Origin: Thermococcus celericrescens
GTDB lineage: Archaea > Methanobacteriota_B > Thermococci > Thermococcales > Thermococcaceae
Length of the DNA stretch: 37,847 bases
Direction: 5' to 3'
Assembly: GCF_001484195.1 (NCBI RefSeq)
Contig: NZ_LLYW01000027.1
Location: 1 to 37,847 of the forward strand
Shown here: piece after piece, positions 33,843 to 37,847 of the stretch
How positions within the stretch are numbered: position 1 is the stretch's first letter
How the letters are laid out: each line of letters opens with the position of its first letter
Made by a program: the position numbers and the translations under genes
The notes under the pieces: generated by a model
What the model was told of the DNA's origin: nothing
Databases searched by the model: none
What the model saw: only the letters and a program-made list of their open reading frames with translations

Positions 33843-34631
33843 TTAGATAGTTGTTGAGGTCTGTGCTAAATAGTAAACTACATATGGGAACTTCCCGAAC
33901 CTTTTCTCAATGTCACCAAGTGACACTAAATAATCTCTTGCTCGCTCCGTACACTTTGTAGCATTACATCCGTACCCACAGTGCTCGCAATACCCTCTAA
34001 CTGCTGAGTCCCATTCCATCTCGACACCGAACCCATTTTCATGGCAGAACCACATGAACTCGTTTAAATCTTGATAATTCATACCATTTGGTCTGTAGTA
34101 ATCATCTTTAGTGTTGGTGACCATGTAGTAATGGGGTTGCGGAGCTACATGAGTAAATCCTACTTTTTGTACACATTTTCTTGTTAAATACAATGGATCA
34201 CGGTCCTCCCATCTTTCTATGGGTATCCACAGTACAGGTTTTTTGTAAGTGTCTCTAATGTAACTCACAATGTTTTTTATTTTAGTAGAATCACTAGACA
34301 CGGCCCCTGCTCCCTCCAGACTGAAGTAGTACCCCGTCACCCTTCTGGCCACAGTAGAGGATTCGACTTTAGTTACCCAATCCTTCATATCCTCGAGAGT
34401 CCTGCGCGTTTTAGTAGCATCATAATACGGGATTTCCACCCATATTTCAAATCCCAAACCGGATTCTGCTACGAACTTTTTCATGTCACTCAAGAGCGTA
34501 GAAAAATTCGAATATTTTCCTTCGTCGGTAGACAATAGCACAACTCCATCGAAATATTTTATAAACTCTGCAATTTGTTCTTTAGGTGTAATTTTCTTTC
34601 CAGCATAATAAAACAATGCCAGTCGAGTCAT
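33843..34631 (-). CDS. DUF4855-like predicted TIM-barrel protein, AT-rich
   Basis: 262 residues, no signal peptide. RLALFYYAGKKITPKEQIAE opens the domain. FEIWVEIPYYD, GYYFSLEGAG, PVLWIPIERWEDRDP, VGFTHVAPQPHYYM and GVEMEWDSAV read like successive strands of a glycosidase-type barrel. The WIP..., VAPQPHYYM and final ExEWD stretches recall DUF4855, a family of unknown function seen mostly in bacteria; this link is from memory and is not tested. Four cysteines near the end (YCEHCGYGCNATKC, 220-240) could bind zinc. A+T content is much higher than in the neighbours, suggesting horizontal origin. ATG 34631 follows GGTGATGCC. It ends 13 nt before the surface-protein start, so they may share a transcript. 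Confidence 0.6.
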   Translation of the reverse strand: MTRLALFYYAGKKITPKEQIAEFIKYFDGVVLLSTDEGKYSNFSTLLSDMKKFVAESGLGFEIWVEIPYYDATKTRRTLEDMKDWVTKVESSTVARRVTGYYFSLEGAGAVSSDSTKIKNIVSYIRDTYKKPVLWIPIERWEDRDPLYLTRKCVQKVGFTHVAPQPHYYMVTNTKDDYYRPNGMNYQDLNEFMWFCHENGFGVEMEWDSAVRGYCEHCGYGCNATKCTERARDYLVSLGDIEKRFGKFPYVVYYLAQTSTTI

Positions 34632-34715
34632 GGCATCACCGTTAATAATTGCTTATTCGATAACATATAAACTTTTCGTTGGATGACGTTTAAAGAACAA
34701 TATAAAAAAAGAAAA

Positions 34716-34894
34716 ATCAAAGCGTGTAGTCCAGAACTTCTTGGCCTCCGCGATGTGCTCGGGGTAGACGTTCTTGATTTCCGGATGTGGGCTCTAATAA
34801 CTCTGCCAGCAAGCACGAAGAGCGTTCCGGCTATGGTTGGAAGCATCGCCCAGATTTGCCAGGTTCCAGTAACAGAACACATGCAAAATTTCAA
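34716..34894 (-). pseudogene. Decayed gene fragment, probably a membrane protein
   Basis: Two adjoining minus-strand frames look like pieces of one protein. From 34894 one frame gives GTWQIWAMLPTIAGTLFVLA, a transmembrane-like segment. After about 34797 the sense shifts to another frame reading SPHPEIKNVYPEHIAEAKKF then WTTRFD, which has normal protein character. A frameshift in between breaks the gene, and no start or stop fits. The remainder of the gap (34632-34715) is AT-rich and empty. It marks the right side of the AT-rich island and suggests that a resident gene was disrupted there. Confidence 0.35.
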
Positions 34895-34932
34895 AACGCT
34901 GAATTTTTAAACAGTGAGTTGAGATGGCAACC

Positions 34933-35529
34933 ATGCTCGGGGTAATCCTGGCCTTCCCAGAAAAGCGGTGGGAGAACTACACTCTGCCCGTTGCAGATGA
35001 GCCGGTCGTCAGGCTCACGGAGAGGAGGCTCCTCACAAGCAAGAGGATAGATGAGGTCATCACGGTGGTCAGAAAGGACAAGCTCAGGACTTATTCCCTT
35101 CACGTCTCGAATCCCCTTCCTGTTTCCGCAAGGAGCAAGATGGAGGCCCTCCTGAAAGCCCTCCCCGGGGAGCCGTTCTTTCTGGCCGAGGGCAACATGC
35201 CACTGATAATGCCCTTCCTCGTGAACTACATGACCGGGCTCTTCTACGAGAACGAGCCGGAGGCGCTGATACCGGTCTGGAAGGACGGGACGGCGGAGGT
35301 TACGCATGCGGTTTACGAGCCTGACGCCCTTGCCGATGCCATTGAGGCGGCCCTGGCCGAGGGCTACCGGAATCTGAACCGGGTAACGGAGTTCCTAGAC
35401 TACGAACCGCTGTCCATTGAGGAGCTGGCAAAGAGGAACCCAAAGGTGACGCTGAGCTTCTTCAGGGTAAGGAACTCCTTCGACATCAGGTTCGCGGTCG
35501 AGACCCTCAAGCGGGAAGGACAAACGTGA
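34933..35529 (+). CDS. MobA-like nucleotidyltransferase-fold protein with eroded loop
   Basis: 198 residues. LGVILAFPEKRWENYTLPVA sits where MobA-type enzymes have LAGGxSxRMGxDK, and VVRLTERRLLTSKRIDEVIT, the AEGNMPLIMPFLVNYMTG segment and IPVWKDGTAEVTHAVYEPDA follow the fold of molybdenum cofactor guanylyltransferases. The glycine-rich nucleotide loop and its Lys are changed, so NTP use is doubtful; it may be a related but divergent transferase or a non-catalytic protein. The Asp expected in the metal-binding GDMP position reads GNMP. ATG 34933 is preferred over ATG 34924: TATA ATTTTTAAAC at 34903-34912 would start the message near 34933, making it leaderless, and the first strand begins right there. 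Confidence 0.62.
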   Translation: MLGVILAFPEKRWENYTLPVADEPVVRLTERRLLTSKRIDEVITVVRKDKLRTYSLHVSNPLPVSARSKMEALLKALPGEPFFLAEGNMPLIMPFLVNYMTGLFYENEPEALIPVWKDGTAEVTHAVYEPDALADAIEAALAEGYRNLNRVTEFLDYEPLSIEELAKRNPKVTLSFFRVRNSFDIRFAVETLKREGQT

Positions 35530-35544
35530 TTGAAAATTTTTCAA
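35530..35544. promoter_or_regulatory. Perfect palindrome TTGAAAA-T-TTTTCAA
   Basis: Seven-base arms around one T, starting at the base after the MobA-like stop codon. It could be a T-rich terminator for that gene, or an operator just upstream of the BRE/TATA of the next gene (35551-35568). Confidence 0.35.
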
Positions 35545-35550
35545 AATTGT

Positions 35551-35568
35551 GTAGGAAAGCTTAAATAG
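35551..35568 (+). promoter_or_regulatory. Strong BRE/TATA promoter of the secreted protein gene
   Basis: TAGGAAAGCTTAAATAG is a good match to a Thermococcus BRE plus TATA box. It predicts transcription from about 35588, just before the stem-loop in the 5' UTR. A second AT-rich run, CTATAATATATTTG (35578-35591), is less likely because it would start within the stem. Confidence 0.55.
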
Positions 35569-35590
35569 TGTAAAGTCTATAATATATTTG

Positions 35591-35626
35591 AGTAGAAGTT
35601 CCGAAAGTGCTTCTACTTGGTTCGGA
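35591..35626 (+). promoter_or_regulatory. 5' UTR stem-loop with overlapping second stem (possible pseudoknot)
   Basis: AGTAGAAG (35591-35598) pairs perfectly with CTTCTACT (35610-35617). The loop of that stem contains TCCGAA (35600-35605), which pairs perfectly with TTCGGA (35621-35626) beyond the stem. The ribosome binding site GGGAGAGAG follows at about 35633. The two stems could form an H-type pseudoknot or be alternatives to each other. The 3-nt linker across the 8-bp stem is short, so a complete pseudoknot may be strained. Confidence 0.45.
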
Positions 35627-35646
35627 CCATAAGGGAGAGAGTTGTT

Positions 35647-36681
35647 ATGAAAAAAATTTTGAGCGCGGCGTTATCGCTGCTTGTGTTGTTTAGTTTAATG
35701 GCCATGATTGGCCCACCATCCGTCTCGGCCAAACTGCTGACGGATTACAACGTACTGATTTTGAAAAATTCTGATGCCTGGGGTACGCCTGCTGTTGAGG
35801 ATACCCTCACGGACATGGGGGTACCATACGACGTTATGACGAGTACTGAACTTCAGAGCAAAACATCTCAGGATCTTATAGACACATACGACATGATCGT
35901 CATTGTCAGTGACCAGAGACAGCGGTTTTACGATGAGATAGGGTCTCAGATGGACAAACTTGAGGAATATGTAAGGGCCGGAAATGTCCTTGAGATACAC
36001 GCTGCCAACTGGGGATGGGGCGGCGGATTGTGGACTACACCGCTTCCCGGAGGGGTGGAGATAAGGAAGAGCTATTCAAGCCACGATTATGTACTTGCCA
36101 ACAGTACAACCCTCACAAGTAGCTATGCAAGCCACGGTTACTTCGTAGACCTTCCAGCGAATGCAGAGATAATCACCGTTCAGGCGCCTTTGGGAACCCC
36201 CGACAACACCAAGCCGAGCACAGTATTGTACTCCCTTGGGAGCGGTAAGGTCTTCGTAACGGGTCTGACCATTGAGTACAGCGTTGCAAGAATGGGATCC
36301 GACTGGGCCGCTTTCTATAAGGAAATGGTGACCCTGAACCTCGGTTATTCAACCCCTGCACCCGTCGTAAGCTCCCGGAGAGTGAGCTTTATGATGCTCA
36401 ACTTCTATTACTACCGCCGCTACACGGCCCTTCTTGAAAAATACAACGCACTCTATCTCGAGGCCGTTGAGGGTGGGCTGGACAACGAGACACTCATCGA
36501 GACACTCATGATGGCGCAGGGCTACAATTCAACCGCGGCGGAGTACTACACCAATGCAAGTAGATACGGACCGGTTCTTGGGAACCTGAGGAAACTCCAG
36601 ATATTGCCTGATATGCGGGAAGCGGCGCTTCATCAGAAGCAGGCAGTAAAAACCCTGAAAGATGCGATGGCAGAGCCGTGA
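35647..36681 (+). CDS. Secreted protein with GATase1/DUF4350-like domain
   Basis: 344 residues. Signal peptide about 1-28 (ILSAALSLLVLFSLMAMIG, cleavage near VSAKL). The mature domain begins YNVLILKNSDAWGTPAVEDT, with TDMGVPYDVMTSTEL, YDMIVIVSDQRQRFYDEI and VRAGNVLEIHAANWGWGGG, a flavodoxin-like order seen in GATase1-like domains, but without a Cys nucleophile at the expected turn. GSGKVFVTGLTIEYS closes this domain near 215. The last ~110 residues are helical with aromatic residues (FYYYRRYTALLEKYN), probably a coiled stalk or binding arm. There is no C-terminal anchor, so it is either released or bound to a partner. The catalytic role is unknown. ATG 35647 follows GGGAGAGAG; the frame extends upstream through the UTR stem and was rejected there. 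Confidence 0.72.
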   Translation: MKKILSAALSLLVLFSLMAMIGPPSVSAKLLTDYNVLILKNSDAWGTPAVEDTLTDMGVPYDVMTSTELQSKTSQDLIDTYDMIVIVSDQRQRFYDEIGSQMDKLEEYVRAGNVLEIHAANWGWGGGLWTTPLPGGVEIRKSYSSHDYVLANSTTLTSSYASHGYFVDLPANAEIITVQAPLGTPDNTKPSTVLYSLGSGKVFVTGLTIEYSVARMGSDWAAFYKEMVTLNLGYSTPAPVVSSRRVSFMMLNFYYYRRYTALLEKYNALYLEAVEGGLDNETLIETLMMAQGYNSTAAEYYTNASRYGPVLGNLRKLQILPDMREAALHQKQAVKTLKDAMAEP

Positions 36682-36688
36682 TCTGCCA

Positions 36689-37207
36689 TCACACCGTTTC
36701 CACCATTTTTCTGACCGCCCATGCTACACTCACCGCCACGGTAGCCTTTAGGATATCAAACGGCACGAAGGGCAGCACCCCAAGCCTGAAAGCACTCTCA
36801 AAGTCCCCGTTCATGAAGAAAGCGAGCCTGAGCCAGCCCAGGAGATAGATGACCGCGATGCCGCCCAGGGAGCCTGCGAGCATCCCCGCTTTTTTCTCCG
36901 TTTTTTCCGTTAGGTATCCGGCTATAAAAGCCGCTATTGGAAACGCGACTATGTAGCCCCCAGTCGGCCCGTAGAGGACGGCGAAGCCGCCCTGGGGGCC
37001 TGCAAACACGGGGATCCCCACCGCACCCATGACCACGTAAGCGAGCTGGCTTAGAAAGCCGAGCCTGGCACCAAGAACGAGCCCCCCGAGGAGAACGAAC
37101 AGAACCTGAAGCGTTATCGGAACCGGGCCTATAGGGATGCTTATTTGAGCACCAACCGCCGTCAGGGCGGCGAAGAGCGCCGCAAACGCCACGTCCCTAT
37201 TGTTCAT
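36689..37207 (-). CDS. bioY: Biotin transporter BioY (ECF S component)
   Basis: 172 residues, six hydrophobic helices. The family signature is strong: AAQISIPIGPVPITLQ-like VGAQISIPIGPVPITLQVLF (about 18-37), GLVLGARLGFLSQLAYVVMG, and GGFAVLYGPTGGYIVAFPIA, which forms the biotin-binding loop. It imports biotin, alone or with the shared EcfAAT module, which is not in this window. ATG 37207 follows GGGTGGTAG. It is divergent from birA with a 70-nt gap that holds one shared TATA box and an inverted repeat. The stop lies 7 nt from the end of the convergent secreted-protein gene. Confidence 0.95.
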   Translation of the reverse strand: MNNRDVAFAALFAALTAVGAQISIPIGPVPITLQVLFVLLGGLVLGARLGFLSQLAYVVMGAVGIPVFAGPQGGFAVLYGPTGGYIVAFPIAAFIAGYLTEKTEKKAGMLAGSLGGIAVIYLLGWLRLAFFMNGDFESAFRLGVLPFVPFDILKATVAVSVAWAVRKMVETV

Positions 37208-37241
37208 CCTACCACCCTCCTTTCCATCACCCGCAGGCAGA

Positions 37242-37270
37242 CGTTAATCTTTAAAATGTTTTAGTTAACG
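37242..37270. promoter_or_regulatory. Shared bioY/birA promoter with flanking inverted repeat (candidate BirA operator)
   Basis: CGTTAA (37242-37247) and TTAACG (37265-37270) are perfect inverted arms 17 nt apart. They enclose CTTTAAAATG, whose TTTAAA core can act as a TATA box in both directions. From its centre, +25 lands on the birA ATG (37278), and on the other strand it gives a bioY leader of about 20 nt. BirA proteins with a DNA-binding domain bind paired half-sites with similar spacing, and the birA here keeps that domain. Confidence 0.5.
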
Positions 37271-37277
37271 AAACTCG

Positions 37278-37847
37278 ATGGCCATGAGGGGACTCATCAG
37301 GGACAGCCGTGTTAAGAGGGGCATCCTGGGCATACTCCGGAGGGGTGAGAGGGTATCCGGCGACACTATGGCCGCGGAGCTGGGAGTATCCAGGGTCGCC
37401 GTATGGAAGCATGTGCGGGAGCTGATCGCCCTCGGCTACACCATAGATTCCTCCAGGAAGGGCTATATGCTCCTCTCTGAGCCCGGGGAGCCGTACCCAT
37501 GGGAGCTGGACGTGAGGAGCTACTACGTTCTGAGAACGCCATCGACCATGGACGTTGCAGGGAAGCTCGCAGAGGATGGGGAGCCTGGATGGACGTTTGT
37601 CATAGCCCGGGAGCAGACATCGGGCAAGGGACGCAGGGGGAGCCGCTGGGAATCCAGGAGGGGAGGACTGTACTTCTCCGTTATCCTCAGACCGGATATG
37701 AGGCTGGCGGATGTGTCCGGGCTGGTGCCCCCGACGCTCGACGCGATTGTTCGGACACTGTCCCACTACGGAATCGAGGCGGAGATGAGGGAATGCGGGG
37801 TCTATGTGACGGGGAGAAAAACGGCCGGCGTGCTGGTGGAGGCCGCG
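37278..37847 (+). CDS. birA: Biotin--protein ligase/biotin repressor BirA, 3' end outside window
   Basis: About 190 residues of an expected ~270-320. An N-terminal winged helix (residues 1-65; MAAELGVSRVAVWKHVRELI is the helix-turn-helix) indicates that this enzyme also regulates transcription. The ligase domain begins STMDVAGKLAEDGEPGWTFV, followed by the biotinyl-AMP loop EQTSGKGRRGSRWES, GGLYFSVILRPDM, and the metal/biotin region cut off at the edge (TGRKTAGVLVEA). The usual ligase Lys is in GRKTAGVLVE. No ribosome binding site precedes the ATG; the TATA box 25 nt upstream indicates a leaderless message beginning at 37278. A second ATG at 37284 is possible. It biotinylates the carrier domain of a biotin-dependent decarboxylase/carboxylase. 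Confidence 0.93.
   Translation, partial: MAMRGLIRDSRVKRGILGILRRGERVSGDTMAAELGVSRVAVWKHVRELIALGYTIDSSRKGYMLLSEPGEPYPWELDVRSYYVLRTPSTMDVAGKLAEDGEPGWTFVIAREQTSGKGRRGSRWESRRGGLYFSVILRPDMRLADVSGLVPPTLDAIVRTLSHYGIEAEMRECGVYVTGRKTAGVLVEAA

Noticed and set aside
34683-34910. 75-codon plus-strand frame as a small gene
   Set aside because: No ribosome binding site, and the minus strand shows more protein-like, though broken, sequence.

Overview
The window comes from the chromosome of a hyperthermophilic euryarchaeon of the order Thermococcales, most likely a Thermococcus of moderately high G+C. The evidence is eukaryote-like ribosomal proteins (L7Ae, S28e, L24e), aIF5B carrying an intein at its P-loop, a TmcA/Nat10-type RNA acetyltransferase, a CGP-CTERM surface anchor, GGTG-type ribosome binding sites and TATA boxes about 25 nt upstream of predicted transcript starts. 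No CRISPR array, insertion sequence or phage module was seen.

Layout. 1-2.7 kb: glmS (runs off the left edge), a small hypothetical gene and a THUMP-like methyltransferase. 2.7-5.5 kb: a PMT-type glycosyltransferase, a scrap of decayed coding sequence, and an AT-rich gene with a polymerase-beta-type nucleotidyltransferase motif that looks acquired. 5.5-12.8 kb: the translation cluster rpl7ae-rps28e-rpl24e-ndk-infB, all on the minus strand, interrupted by a KaiC-like/V4R protein with a destroyed Walker A motif and by an opposite-strand membrane protein resembling an M48 peptidase without its active site. 12.8-16.4 kb: a zinc-ribbon protein, a membrane-anchored winged-helix protein and a PUA/PP-loop/ferredoxin fusion of the PAPS-reductase family. 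16.4-20.6 kb: a stomatin/NfeD pair, an MTA/SAH deaminase-type amidohydrolase and AsnRS.

20.7-25.1 kb: cheW and a soluble chemoreceptor, tRNA-Arg(UCU), a thiamine-binding lipoprotein-like receptor, a CaCA-type cation exchanger and a G+C-rich structured RNA candidate. 25.1-28.7 kb: two overlapping NYN-domain nuclease paralogues, one with its acidic site eroded, and tmcA. 28.7-33.8 kb: two membrane proteins of like architecture, an S9 acylaminoacyl peptidase and a sequon-rich surface protein. 33.8-37.8 kb: an AT-rich island with a DUF4855-like protein and a decayed gene, a MobA-like transferase with an eroded nucleotide-binding loop, a secreted protein whose 5' UTR has overlapping stems, and the divergent pair bioY/birA (birA runs off the right edge) sharing one promoter flanked by an inverted repeat.

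The best candidates for undescribed biology are the NYN active/inactive pair, the pseudo-ATPase V4R gene inside the ribosomal cluster, the pseudo-M48 membrane protein, the structured RNA at 24888-25038 and the 5' UTR at 35588-35640. Composition statements are by eye and no database was searched.
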